A DNA stretch of 64,000 nucleotides from Elephas maximus indicus. Taxonomy: Eukaryota; Chordata; Mammalia; Proboscidea; Elephantidae. How positions within the stretch are numbered: position 1 is the stretch's first letter; the number at the start of each line of letters is the position of its first letter. The position numbers were made by a program, and so were the translations under genes. This document shows, one piece after another, positions 26,401-35,869 of the stretch. The stretch is from assembly GCF_024166365.1 (NCBI RefSeq), contig NC_064841.1, positions 30,744,001 through 30,808,000 of the forward strand, read 5' to 3'. The notes beneath the pieces were generated by a model. It was not told the origin of the DNA. It saw only the letters and a list, made by a program, of their open reading frames with translations, and made no database searches.

Positions 26401-29400
26401 CCATTTCTGTCCTAAAAACAAAATAACATATTTTATACAACCCAAGAAAACCATTAGAAATATAATTTTAATGGCCCTCTACCCTCCCTAGGATAGCACC
26501 TCTGCTTTTCCTGTGAGTCCCCACAGGCTCAGGTGAAGTTTATTAGGTGGAAACATGCATCACCCACAAAGCCACAGGGGAGAAGAGTCTGGAATAAGAT
26601 CTGAGGGTAAAGGTTTGGCCGAATCTCACAGTGGAAGTTCAAGGCCAGTCTTTAGAGCTTTACTTCTAATGGCAATATGGCAAATTTAGCAGAGATAGAG
26701 ATAATGCAGCATAGGGTAGTTTCTTGCCAGAGATTAACCCTAAAAAATCTGAAGTTATGGGAAGAGATTTTCTGAACTCTGTAATACAACCTTAGTGGGA
26801 CTCAAGAAAGGCAATAAATCATGCAAGTCTCAACTGTTATAAATCAAGGCCATACAAGTCAATGCAAGTTATTCCTATTTACAACTGGGGGGAGTGGGAG
26901 GACTTGGTGGTGTTTTCGCTTAAATCACTTTGCTTAAGGGTCATCTGAACCCCTGAGGGTTCAGTGATGAACAAACTGACCCTGATGCCTTCCCTCACCC
27001 TTGGGCCATACCCTAGTATTATCATCATTATTGGTGTGCTTTTTTCTTTCTCCGGGTCATTACGGCTGACCAAATCTAATCAAATCATACCACTGATGAG
27101 CTGACATGAGGTTGCCTGGGCTCTGATGGTGCAATCTAAAGTGGGGTTGGCAAGCTTGGCATCCTCCTTTGGGCAGAGTAGGAATCGTTTAAGGAAGGAA
27201 TGCCAGTATGAATTGCAGAAGATTCATAACTAGATACTATAATTATGGGATGTTAGCAAACTGTGTATAATCTGTAGACGAATACCACTGTTAGCTTCAC
27301 TATGTGATTTCTGATTTGCTTTTATCCTTAACTAGCCTGTATACAGTTTTGTATGTGTCCTTGTTTATGATCTTCCTGAAATACTTTTTGTAAGTAATCA
27401 GAGTGTGTGTTATAAATGTGGAATAAATGAATAAATGAACAAGCGAATGAATAGAAAAATAAAATAATGTTGTTAAGTTACCTGGCAGTATTATGCCTTT
27501 GAATCATTTCATTCCTTCTGGCCATTGTTTTTATGGATTCAGGTGGTAAAATGCCCCAACCTTAAAAAAAGAAAACCATCACGCATCCCGACAAATTAAC
27601 CACATGCATTTGAAAATAATAAAATATGATGCTATAATAAATTATCTTCAAAAAGCTATCAGTTGAGCACTTAAGTTGGAAATGGCATCAGATCACTGCT
27701 GTTCAGCATTTCAGAGTTGCTTTGGCGATGGCATGATAAACACTAGATAATTTTTTTTTTCCTTGATCGTTGGTCTCATGACTGGCAACATTTTCCTGTC
27801 ATACTTCTAAAGAAAAAAGATGAAATGACCTGTGAATCACTTGCATTTGAAGTAAAAATTGATACTTTTTTTGTATAACAGGGATTAGTTGGCCTTTTTT
27901 TTTTTTTTTTTAAGTTAACTAAGTGCTTCTTGATGCCTGGAAATCCCTAGAGATAAATGCACTGAAGACTCGAGTGGATAAAACACAAAACCCTCTCTTT
28001 AGGCTGGTAGGTATATCTGAGGTAAACACTTTTTCCAAAATGGTTTCAATGGGGTTAAGCAGAAATTACATTATTTTGTTCAGGCCAAATTTCCAAAATA
28101 ACTTGAAATAACAGCAGCACCACCAAATTTTTCAAGGCTGTTTTCTTGTCTGATAACTTCATGCTACATTCTTTCTTTTTTTTGGACTCCTATTGTTCTT
28201 CGTCGGGTGTCCAGTCAATTCCAACTCATAGTGACCCCATGTGACGGAGTAGAACTGCCCTGCAGACTTTTCTAGGTTACAATCTTTACAGAAGCGGACC
28301 GCCAGGTCTTCCTCCCATGGAGCTGCTGGATGGGTTCAAGCTGCCAACATTTCAGTCAACAGCCGAGCTGGACTTCTGACGCACTTATGGAAACCCTGGT
28401 GGCACAGTGCTTAAGTGCTACAGCTGTTAACCAAAAGGTTGGCAGTTTGAATGCACCAGGCGCTCCTTGGAAACTCGATGGGGCAGTTCTACTCTGTCCT
28501 GTAGGGTCATTGTGAGTCAGAATCAACTCGATGTCAATGGGTTAATGTTATACTGTTACTTCTCAAACCATCTGTGGTGAAGGATTCATTTTTTCTTTCA
28601 AAATTTCCTATTCATCATGGACCAATATTTCTGTAAAATATAATAAAATGGATTTCTAGGAAAATGAAATGAAAATAAAAACAAGGACAAAATAAAAGCA
28701 CAATTTTTTAACTATTAGATTAACATATATAAAATTATCCTATAAAATTGCTATAAAAGTTTCTAAGCCCTTATTCTCCATTTATGAACTTGTACAAACA
28801 GTTCACAGACCAGCACAGGGCTATAGACTAAACTCTAACAGTGATTTATACACAGAAATTATGCTTACTCTACCCAGTTTTGTTCACTGATAGTTTTATA
28901 TGTATAAATCTGTTCTCCCTAACATGGGGTCAGTATTAACAACAACAACAAAAAAAACCCACTGCCATCAAGTCAATTCTGACTCATAGTGACCCTATAG
29001 GAGAAAGTATTATGAGGGCAAAAATGAGAAATCTAGAAATAAACCATACAATAGTTTTTTTTTTTTTTGAGAGTATTTGACATTTCTAAAATTCAGGGGT
29101 TAGATGAGCGACCTCTAGGGGTTCTTCTAACCTTAACACTCTATGTTTTTTACAGTTTCAGTAGCTTCAAGATAGTCTCCTTTAGACAACTAGTGTGCAT
29201 GAAACTACCAACCCGCGGCCCACTGCCCAAGGATGCAGAGAAAGTCTGTTGGAGAAGGCCTGTGTAGAGAGCACAATTCTAATTGTCTGGATTTTAGGAC
29301 AGTCTGAAATCTGGACTCATTAAATTTATTCCAAGGTTCTTCCTCTTACCCAAATAGGTCTGGAAGCCAAGGGGAGAAAGTGTTTTAAGAATAGGGTGAG

Positions 29401-31560
29401 CAACTGTGTCAAGCAAGTTGCTCATAGGTCAAGTAAGATAAAAAAACAAAAACCAACCCCATTGGGGTAAACTCGATTCCAACTCATAGCAACCCTGTAG
29501 GACAGAGTAGAACTGCCCCATACGGTTTCCAAGGAGCAGCTGGTAGATTCAAACTGCCAACCTTTTGGTTAGCAGCCATAGGTCTTAACCATTGCACCAC
29601 CAGGGCTGCCAAGTAAGACAGGACTGAGAATATATCATTAGATTTATCTATGTGGAGGTCATTGGTGATCTTGATAAGAGCAATTTCAGTAGAGTGGGGT
29701 CAGTGAAAACATGACTAGAGTGGGCTCAAGAGAGAATAAAAACCAAACTCGTTGCCATTGTGTCGATTCCAACTCATGGTGACTCCATATATCACAGAGT
29801 AGAACTGAACTCCATAGAGATTTCTTGGCTGTAATCTTTATAGAAGCGGATCATCAGGGCTTTCTTCCAAAGCCCTGCTAAGTGGGTCTGAACCAGCAAT
29901 CTTTGGTTAGTACTGAAGCACAAACCATTTGTGCCACAAATTTCCTGCCAACATCGAAAATCAAAACTGGAGTATCTTACTCTCAAAAACTATATCCATG
30001 AGTTTCTGCTTGACCCTGCTCCCCAGTGACTTGGTAAAATGCAAGTCAGACCATGTCACTCAGTCCCCCTAAAGTCATTCCCTCTTACTGTAATAAAAGC
30101 TGAAGTCCTCACTATGACCTATTAGGACAAACATAAACTGCCCTCAGTCCCATTATTTCTCACATCTCATCTTTTTGTGACTTCATCATTACTCATGTGT
30201 AAGGTACACAGATAGTAATATGTAATTCCTCATGTTAGGCAAGAATAAATGGATCCTTACAAGGGTTAAGCAACTTGCCTGTAGTCACATGATGGTGGAA
30301 CAATGTTTTGAACTCAGGTAACAACTGCAGAAATTATAAGCATAATGACCACAGTTTTGCTTTCAAAATTTGGCAGTAAACTTGATAGCAAGCTTACTGC
30401 AGCCAACCAGTTCAAAGTGGCACCACACACAAAAGCCAAGCATCTATTACTCCTACCTGAGTAGGCATGATTGGACAACATGTTCGGCATATTTGCATTA
30501 GGCATAACAGAGGATCCAAATTGGGAAGAAACACAAAAGTGTCTTGGGTCAGCTGGAGCTACAGTAGAAGGCAATAAATCTCTAGGAACGAAAGACAAAG
30601 TAGATAAAATGGAGATGGAGTCATACAAAATTTCCTCACTGCTATTGCTGACACGGTTGTGTGTGTGTGTGTTTGTTTTGCCATATGGGATTCTATCATA
30701 TCTTCCTAAAATAAAGTGCAAAATCCTGTAGCCTCTATTGGTTTAAGTAGAAAGATGGTAAGAAAGATTAGGAGGAAGGACTCTACTAAGGAAGGATTGA
30801 CCTAGTAGACAAAATGACCGAGAAAGCAGGAAAGTAAAGTTTTAGGGGTGTCTGGAACAGCAGATCTAATCAAATCAATGCCATTCTCATATTTTCCATG
30901 ACCATCATACTCTTTTAACTACAATATTCTTTTCTCATTTAATGGACACATTTTGGCTTGGGTTTGCCATCTGGGATCAGTTTATGATACCTGGGTGGAC
31001 AATTTATTTATTTTACCAAGCTTCAGTGGTCACTAGAAGTCCAACTTTCCTGTTCACACTTAGTGAACAAGAATAAATAATGGATCTTACTTTCTCTTCA
31101 GAATGTCAAAATATTCTTAAAAAGGGAAGACAGGATACTACCAGAGCATGCAACCAAAGTACTTGTAATTTCACTGTTACTGAAAAGAGTTCTATTACAG
31201 GAAATCTAGGGTATCTAGTGTCTGCTCCTGTGCAGTGCTTGCCACATGCTAGTGCTCATTAGCTCTTTGCTGAGTGAGGAGGTCAAGCAGAGTTGGAAGG
31301 GGAAGTGATGGGAGGTATCTTGAAAGTGTGGCCAGCAGAGTATCTTGATGTGAATTATTACACTGCAGTTTACTGAAATAGTATTAGGTAATAAAACAAT
31401 ACAGGGGATAACATCATTCCAAACCCAAAGATTATCTATTTTCTCCTTTGGGATATCATATTGGAGAGAAATACCTGTCCACTGTTTGAAGTTCAAATGG
31501 TGAGGGAGCCAGTGGGTTTCTCTGCTGCCCTGATATTGTCAATAAAGGGTTTATGGCCAT
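13029..31560 (-). CDS. SAMD7: SAMD7, sterile alpha motif domain protein 7 (whole coding span, 7 exons)
   Basis: Joining seven minus-strand exons (31,475-31,560; 30,457-30,581; 27,482-27,560; 25,795-26,411; 23,797-23,918; 17,278-17,388; 13,029-13,229) gives an uninterrupted 446-codon frame plus stop. Every junction is AG/GT and in phase. The protein starts MAINPLLTISGQQ and ends KGTEQDSLRN, closely matching mammalian SAMD7 as I remember it, including its length of about 446. Residues about 320-385 form a SAM domain (KWTVDDVHNFI, then HLRDTMGLKLGPALKI). From the literature, SAMD7 is a nuclear photoreceptor-enriched PRC1-associated repressor that silences non-rod genes and acts downstream of CRX. 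The N-terminal two thirds look low in globular structure. No frameshift or premature stop is present, so the gene looks functional. The human neighbours LRRC31 and SEC62 were not seen here. Confidence 0.96.
13319..13388 (+). mobile_element. MaLR-type LTR 5' fragment
   Basis: The stretch starts tgttatagattgaattatg and then reads cccaaaatatgtg, typical of the 5' end of MLT1-like LTRs. It is cut off by the RTE that begins at 13,389; no continuation was recognised on the far side. Confidence 0.5.
13389..15562 (+). mobile_element. RTE (BovB-like) LINE, 5'-truncated, in last SAMD7 intron
   Basis: Plus-strand fragments encode the end of the endonuclease domain and most of the reverse transcriptase. 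Visible pieces are IPKKGDPTECGNYRTISLIS, GFRRGHGTRDIIADVRWILA, the LCFIDYAKAFDCVDHNKLW palm motif (about 14,610-14,660) and the catalytic LHYADDTALLAESEEDL (about 14,925-14,975). Frameshifts, an added T-run near 14,824-14,836 and a deletion near 15,375 make it inactive. It ends in a SINE-like 3' tail (actccatggcacctaacaac). It is antisense to SAMD7. Confidence 0.92.
15563..17277. other. SAMD7 intron, unassigned part
   Basis: AT-rich intronic DNA between the antisense RTE and the second SAM exon. No gene or clear repeat apart from the (TA)n tract. Confidence 0.6.
15840..15885. repeat. (TA)n low-complexity tract
   Basis: atatatatat runs with A-rich interruptions, intronic in SAMD7. Confidence 0.85.
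17278..17388 (-). CDS. SAMD7: SAMD7 exon encoding the second half of the SAM domain
   Basis: This 111-nt, 37-codon symmetric exon encodes VFKDHAIDGETLPLLTEEHL then RDTMGLKLGPALKIQSQ, with the conserved C-terminal SAM helix (GLKLGPALKI). The donor is CAG|gtatgat. The acceptor, tttaataag, has a poor polypyrimidine tract, and an AT-rich palindrome lies about 60-90 bp upstream. Skipping this exon would keep the reading frame but destroy the SAM domain. Confidence 0.95.
17446..17483. repeat. AT-rich palindrome near the SAM exon
   Basis: A tatctatatctatata run followed by tatatagatagata forms an imperfect hairpin. It lies about 60 bp upstream of the weak acceptor of the SAMD7 exon at 17,278-17,388. 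Confidence 0.75.
17600..18335 (-). mobile_element. L1 3' UTR fragment, minus strand
   Basis: A T-run at 17,646-17,656 is followed by gagagtatgcatagcaaaac, the start of an older L1 3' UTR type that also occurs at about 50,930 and 53,968. It continues with gccaggcaccatccagttct and ends near ttttaagaccccaggcac. It is intronic, about 210 bp from the SAMD7 exon at 17,278-17,388. Confidence 0.7.
18705..19770 (+). mobile_element. RTE LINE fragment, plus strand
   Basis: It shows the same RT region as the 13.4-kb copy but more diverged. Visible pieces are FIDYGNAFDSVDHNKLW-like coding near 18,840-18,890, LQYADDTTLLAESEEDLKHL near 19,140-19,200 and VFSVAPHERESWTMNKEDRR near 19,480-19,540. Several stops and frameshifts are present. 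It lies in a SAMD7 intron, antisense to the gene. Confidence 0.88.
19771..20405 (+). mobile_element. L1 3' UTR fragment, plus strand
   Basis: The segment runs from gatggggcaaaggagaatga through a poly(A) interruption at 19,995-20,012 to an A-rich end after cttcacctaaatcac. It is the reverse complement of the L1 3' UTR type at 60,738-61,375. It directly abuts the RTE fragment on its left. Confidence 0.7.
20407..20500 (+). mobile_element. AfroSINE 3' fragment
   Basis: Sense-strand 3' part only: cagttctattctgacacaca, then ggggtcaccatgagtgggaa. Confidence 0.75.
20927..21078 (-). mobile_element. AfroSINE with target-site duplication
   Basis: Reverse copy. Flanks acgtttagttaaac and acatttagttagac look like a diverged target duplication. 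Confidence 0.9.
21757..21805 (-). mobile_element. AfroSINE 3' fragment
   Basis: Only ccggttgccgtcgagttgat and the following 30 bases remain. Confidence 0.75.
22330..22500 (-). repeat. MIR-like SINE fragment
   Basis: Contains attatccccattgtacagat and gccaggatttgaacttgaac in the order seen in reverse MIR copies. Confidence 0.6.
22511..22652. repeat. 71-bp tandem duplication, two copies
   Basis: The block beginning agatttttccatatattcca at 22,511 repeats from 22,582 almost exactly, including its A-rich tail. It is recent by its identity. It sits between a MIR-like fragment on the left and an AfroSINE on the right, in a SAMD7 intron. Confidence 0.95.
22657..22812 (+). mobile_element. AfroSINE
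   Basis: Sense copy starting ggagccctggtggcaaagag, with a B-box-like cagttcaaatc and the 3' end gagttggaatcaactcaaca. Confidence 0.93.
23797..23918 (-). CDS. SAMD7: SAMD7 exon encoding the first half of the SAM domain
   Basis: This 122-nt exon encodes IHELVTTGEHLSLNEDIQKW then TVDDVHNFIRGLPGCSSYAQ. The KWTVDDVHNFI helix and LPGC turn are the start of the SAM fold. The donor is CAG|gtgactt. The acceptor is gaaag after a pyrimidine-rich run. The intron directly upstream on the gene strand contains the 58-bp minisatellite about 300 bp away. Confidence 0.95.
24216..24888. repeat. 58-bp minisatellite, 11 copies, with variant spacers
   Basis: The unit is an 18-bp head (gtggatttcatcctccag) plus a 40-bp body running from gttaatac to tctatgag. 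Seven head-body units run from 24,216 to 24,621 with no visible mismatch. Four more bodies follow, in which the head is alternately replaced by a 21-25-bp spacer starting gctctctaggt (24,622-24,646; 24,745-24,765; 24,864-24,888). The array lies in a SAMD7 intron. Near-perfect identity implies recent expansion or homogenisation. The period is not a multiple of three and there is no open frame. Confidence 0.97.
25037..25178 (-). mobile_element. AfroSINE
   Basis: Reverse copy: tgactcatagcgaccctata and ggttagcagctgagctctta. Intronic in SAMD7. Confidence 0.92.
25343..25496 (-). mobile_element. AfroSINE with perfect 13-bp target-site duplication
   Basis: Reverse copy from the 'cccgttgctgtcgagtcgat' end to 'cagggtttcc'. 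The duplication aaatttaatttaa is exact at 25,330-25,342 and 25,497-25,509, so the insertion is fairly young. It lies about 300 bp from the SAMD7 central exon. Confidence 0.95.
25795..26411 (-). CDS. SAMD7: SAMD7 large central exon
   Basis: This 617-nt exon encodes residues 97-302 plus one base. It begins RTEMEMYAIYQQRRMEKVNP, contains AYHGRSMLP-like and DLHFHRSTLRNLQGNPML blocks, then a Ser/Glu/Pro-rich, probably disordered segment. The acceptor is ttttgtttttag and the donor CCAG|gtgggtgt. The open frame runs about 35 nt past the donor into intron before stopping at a TAA, so the exon end is set by the donor and by phase with the SAM exons. Confidence 0.95.
27482..27560 (-). CDS. SAMD7: SAMD7 coding exon 3 (short)
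   Basis: This 79-nt exon encodes WGILPPESIKTMARRNEMIQ followed by RHNTA, a highly conserved SAMD7 block. The acceptor is ctttttttaag and the donor gtaactt. Phases match exons 2 and 4 exactly. It was found by phase and motif logic, since it is too short to stand out as an open frame. Confidence 0.95.
28190..28384 (-). mobile_element. AfroSINE (left arm of a head-to-head pair)
   Basis: Reverse copy with gtcaattccaactcatagtg and ctttacagaagcggaccgcc. It is followed at once by a sense copy. Confidence 0.88.
28387..28546 (+). mobile_element. AfroSINE (right arm of a head-to-head pair)
   Basis: Sense copy: ggaaaccctggtggcacagt, then ttggcagtttgaatgcacca, ending cagaatcaactcgatgtcaa. Confidence 0.92.
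28951..29012 (-). mobile_element. AfroSINE 3' fragment
   Basis: Reverse fragment: cactgccatcaagtcaattc, then gactcatagtgaccctatag. Confidence 0.8.
29441..29610 (-). mobile_element. AfroSINE with target-site duplication
   Basis: Reverse copy. Flanks aagtaagata and aagtaagaca form a near-perfect duplication. Confidence 0.92.
29739..29942 (-). mobile_element. AfroSINE, longer subtype
   Basis: Reverse copy including tagaagcggatcatcagggc, the insert seen in the longer subtype (as at 28,190). Confidence 0.88.
30457..30581 (-). CDS. SAMD7: SAMD7 coding exon 2
   Basis: The acceptor is ctttcgttcctag and the donor is gtaggag. The 125-nt exon encodes the stretch DLLPSTVAPADPRHF...FGSSVMPNANMPNMLSNHAYSG, which aligns with the conserved SAMD7 N-terminal segment. 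The first base completes Arg29, and the last G opens Gly71, which is finished in the next exon. Confidence 0.95.
30650..30675. repeat. (TG)n microsatellite
   Basis: A short gtgtgtgtgt run in a SAMD7 intron, next to exon 2 on the upstream side. Confidence 0.8.
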
Positions 31561-31601
31561 GGTTGGATTTATCATCAATAGCTTTTGCCACTGATGGATT
31601 T
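31475..31601 (-). CDS. SAMD7: SAMD7 first coding exon (with 41 nt of 5' UTR)
   Basis: The acceptor is preceded by a good polypyrimidine tract (ctctctggttcttttcag), with the exon starting at 31,601. The ATG is at 31,560-31,558 in an ACCATGG context, a strong Kozak site. It encodes residues 1-28 plus two bases of codon 29 (MAINPLLTISGQQRNPLAPS and onward), ending GTGGACAG before a gtattt donor. The start is chosen because the family begins MA-NPLL and no upstream in-frame ATG gives a family-like extension. Confidence 0.95.
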
Positions 31602-31702
31602 CTGAAAAGAACCAGAGAGGTGTGTCAGCAAATAACTCTACTTTTTGAGAACTATTCGAATTCTTCTTGAACACAATGAAACCCTTGGTATTTTCCCAGC
31701 AC

Positions 31703-31841
31703 CTGGGAAGACTACACACCAAGCTTCCAGTTACACGAAAACATCTCCAGAGTAAGCACCCAGGCACAATTGTAGAGCTCAGTGTTTCATAGATGTGCCC
31801 TTGGAATTTATTGCACAGTCCACGGATAATGTCATACCACT
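31703..31841 (-). other. SAMD7: Candidate 5' untranslated exon of SAMD7
   Basis: On the minus strand, 139 nt are bounded by a strong acceptor (ttttcttattgcttgtag) and a donor (CCCAG|gtgctggg), 101 bp upstream of the first coding exon's acceptor. The segment has no family-like coding. Mammalian SAMD7 is known to have noncoding 5' exons, but the match here is inferred only from splice signals. Confidence 0.35.
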
Positions 31842-32610
31842 CTACAAGCAATAAGAAAATTAAGCCAAGATTCCAGAAATACCAACTCCTTTCTTGCAAC
31901 TTATTTCAATTTTTATCTTTCCAGAGGTATAAATGCATAAATTTTTCCATATGCTCAATCTTTGGAAAAATACTCCTACTTAGTGGATAAGATTAAAACA
32001 GAAAATGGGGAGGGGGTTTCTTAATGGCTGGCTGTATAAGATCGTATTTAATTAGGACAAGTGCCCAAGTTATAGTCACATATACATAAACACAAGTACT
32101 CATATGCTTTATCTTCAGACCCTAGTATTCAGAAAAAGGGATTATGGTTGAAGGGATAATATTTTGCCTTATATTTTCTTGTTAATTATTAATGTCCTTT
32201 GAAATTATTTTAAATATTAAATAAGCACTAGTTAAAACAGATCATTTTAGCTTCTTCTTCGTTCTCAATTGTTAACTTTTTAAAAATAATCTGAGATACC
32301 TATAGCTATGTTTGAAAAACGTAAATTAGGGAAGAAATGTTCTGCTTTTCAAAGTAGTGGTCTGTCTTTCCTTCTTGTATATTTGATTTAAATTTTAAAA
32401 TAGGTAATACATTCATATAGTTCAGAAACTAAAAATAAACAATTACTTCTTTAGGCTTTTTTTTTTTTTTTCCCCCAGACCTAAACTTACTGACCAAATC
32501 GGAAATTCAAGTCAAATTCACCAATTTTTTAACAGGTTCCCTATGCTCACTTATTTTCACTGTATTTCTGTGAGGTCAGTATAGTTTTCTGATAGTGGCC
32601 TCAGACAGTG

Positions 32611-33080
32611 TTATGGATTGAATTGTGTCCCTCCAAAATGTGTGATAGGCCATGATTCCCAGTATTGTGTGATTGTCCACCATTTTGTCATCTGATGTGA
32701 TTTTCCTATCTGTTGTAAATCCTGCAGTTATGTTAATGAGGCAGAACTCAATCTAAAAGATTAGGTTATATCTTAAATCAGTCTCTTTTGAGATACAAAA
32801 GAGAGAAGTGAGCACAGAGACAGGGAAATCTCATACCACCAAGACTTAAGAGCCAGGAGAATAGCACGCGCTTTGGCCCCTGGGCTGAGAAGCTTCTTGA
32901 CTGGAGAAGATTTATGACAAGGACCTTCCCCCAGAGCCAACACAGAAAGAAAGCCTTCCTCTGGAGCTGGCAGCCTGAATTCGGACTTCTAGACTACTAG
33001 ACTGTGAGAGAATAAATTTCCCTTTGTTAAAGCCATCCACTTGTGGTATTTCTGTTATAGCAGCACTAGATAACAAAGAC
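32611..33080 (+). mobile_element. Solo LTR, MaLR-like, plus strand
   Basis: It begins tgttatggattgaattgtgt and ends gcagcactagataacaaaga, with a polyadenylation-like aataaa near 33,010. Same family as the LTRs at 3,862, 34,774 and 53,029. No internal region. Confidence 0.8.
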
Positions 33081-34349
33081 AGTTTAGTGACTGGGTCATA
33101 GTCACTATTAGGATGAAAATATCTGCCAGGTGCCTACAAGCCATAGTGATAATTCCAGCAAAGAACACAGGCTAGGGTAAGCCTGATGTGGGCTTGCACC
33201 TCTGGCTGAACACTGCTCCATGGCTTAACATCTCAGGGTGCACAGCCACCTTCTTCTCCCTAAGTCCATTACACAATAGAGCACTTTGGGACACAACTTG
33301 GTGTTACATTTTGAAAAATTGGTCAACTCTGATTTGTGTCGTGAATTGATGCTGTCTAGCAGAAGTTTAAACTCACCCGTGAGATTGAATGTTTGAAGTT
33401 ATAAAATATAGCCTTCATCTTGCATTTTGTGTGAGGTTTGAAACAAATCAGGAGGAAGGGGAAGGAAGAGATGAATGGGAAGTGTAGAATATCACCAAAC
33501 AAGGATTGCCTAGAGGTTGACCACCTCTTCCACCCTACACATGTAACCCTTTGGAAATGTCGTGGAGATGAGTCATCAAAAGTAGATGAGAATGTTTTAT
33601 TTTGGGATCCCCCAAAGGAGACCCGGAGAGAGGGACTTGAGTGCAGACAATTTAATTGGGAGGTGATCCCTGGAAGCCCAAGTAAGAGAATGGGAAAGTG
33701 AAAGCAGGAAGGGAAATGGCAATAAGCGATGAGTTAATGTGTGGGCAGCTGAGGCTCAATCCTGCTGGAAGCCTCTGAGAAACCTTCTGGGACACGTCTC
33801 AGAATTGTCCATAGACGACAAAGAATTAGCCATTTACCCACTGCTTCTCATCCCCTGTTGGTCGATGGTTGTTCCTGGGGCACTACTTCCCTATCACTTC
33901 TAGGTTATGCCTGTGCTAGATCCAACAAGCTCCTGTGATATGGGAGAAAGCCTTCAGGCTGAGAAGCAGAGAGATGCAGGTGCTTGATGGGAAGAGACTC
34001 CATGGTTGCAGGTGAACAAGAGGGGGCTGAGGGGATGTGGAATGGGGCAGCAACAGTGTCTATTCAGGCAATGTTCTTACCTTCTAATGTCATTCCACTG
34101 GATAATCGGCACAAATGCCTTTCTTCTGAAGCACCAGGCCTACCAAGCATAGGTATATTTCTATGAGGCTCTGTGGAATCCATTGTCTGCAACAACACAG
34201 CAGGGTTTTTCTCATCACTAGTCACAAGTTCTGTGAAATAAATGGAGGTACTGAAGGCTATTGGCCCAATGGGGATGAAGAAAGGAAGCATCAAAGACAA
34301 GTTTCATTCACTTTGTGCTTAAAGCCCTCCTTTGTACCATTCCAAAAAT

Positions 34350-34545
34350 ACCCAAACCAGTTGCTATTGAATTGATTTTGACTCACAGTGACCTCATGCA
34401 TGCAGAGTATAACTGTATAACTTAGGGCTTTCCTTTTGGAAGTAGATCTCCAGGCCTTTCTTCTGAGGTGCCTCTGGGTAGATTCAAACTGCCAATCTTT
34501 TGGTTAGTGGTTCAGAGCTTTACCATTTGTGCCACCCAGGGACTT
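34350..34545 (-). mobile_element. AfroSINE
   Basis: Reverse copy: gttgctattgaattgatttt, gtagatctccaggcctttct; ends gccacccaggg. Confidence 0.88.
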
Positions 34546-34773
34546 TTTAGTACCATCAGAACAAAAAAAGTATGGGTTTTAGTACCATACCTGTTCTCAA
34601 TTTCAGGTTTTTGGGTCTGGTTTTCTTTCTCTTTACAATTCTAGAAGGGTTGAACCTAATCTACAAATTTTTTCTGTAGTTCTGATATGGTAGCTTATTT
34701 TTTTTTTTTTTATCAACCCACCAAATTTTTACCTAAGATGCAAACTATTCCCAACATCTAGGGAAGTGTGCTT

Positions 34774-35240
34774 GTCTTAGTTATCTAGTGCCGCTATAAC
34801 AGAAATAACACAAGTGAATGGCTTTAGCAAAGAGCTCCATGAGAAGGCTTTCTCTCTCTGTCAGCTCTCGGAGAAGGTCCTTGTCATCAATCTTCCCCTG
34901 GGTCTAGAAAATTCTTAGTGCAGAGACCCCAGGTCTAAAGGACACGCTCCACTCCTGGCTCTTCTTTCTTGTTGGTATGATGTCTCTCTCCTCTCTGCTC
35001 AATTATCTCTTTTACATTTCAAAAGAGATTAACTCAAGATACCACCTAATCCTGTATATTGAGTCCTTCATCAACATAACTGCCTCTAATCCTGCCTCAT
35101 TAATATCATAGAGGTTAGGATTTAGAACACATAGGATAATCACATCAGATCACAAAATAGAGGACAACCACACAATACTGGGACTCATGGGCTAGCCAAG
35201 CTGACACACATTTTTGGGGGACACAATTCAATCCATAACA
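34774..35240 (-). mobile_element. Solo LTR, MaLR-like, minus strand
   Basis: The plus strand runs from tgtcttagttatctagtgcc to gacacaattcaatccataac. Same family and orientation as the copy at 3,862-4,378. Confidence 0.8.
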
Positions 35241-35399
35241 GTCCATAGGTCATAAAGGCCCCTGGGGAGAAGAATGAGTCATTGACATCCCAAACACCTG
35301 CATTTTAGGGTTGTGGGCTCCACTTTGCTTTCCTGGTTTCTTTTCATCCTCACACTTGTAAGCAAGTACTTGTTTACTTATCATCATAATATCTGTAAG

Positions 35400-35604
35400 G
35401 AGCCCCGATGGCACAACAGTTAAGTGGTTGGTTGTTAAGTGAAAGGTCAGTGGTTTGAACCAACCAGCAGCTCTGCAGAAGAAAAGACCTGGTGATTTGC
35501 TCCCATAAATATTACAGCCTAGGAAACCCTATGGGGCAGTTCTACGCTGTCGTATAGAGTTGCTAAGAGTCTGAATCAATTTGATGGCACACTACATCAA
35601 CAAC
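35400..35604 (+). mobile_element. AfroSINE
   Basis: Sense copy: ggagccccgatggcacaaca, ending agagtctgaatcaatttgat. Confidence 0.88.
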
Positions 35605-35869
35605 CATATTTACTGTGCCCAAACTTCCTAAAAAGAAAAAAAAAAGTCTTATCTCCTAATGTTATGCCTATTATCATCTGTATGTCCCAAATTATATTTT
35701 AAAGCAACTACAATCAGGGCACTACCAAGAAAAATATTCTCACGTTGACCAGATCTTTCCCTTTGTCAGCCAGGTAGATGTTTGAAGCTTCAAATCTGTG
35801 CTTCTACACACCCACCGTTTCGGGGTACTGAATCATATATATGCTCAGCCAGTGAGTCTTCAAGTATTA

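Noticed and set aside
31704..31899. Upstream extension of the SAMD7 protein through the open frame that reaches 31,899
   Set aside because: Family proteins start at MA-NPLL; the extension crosses a clear splice acceptor at 31,602 and shows no conserved residues.
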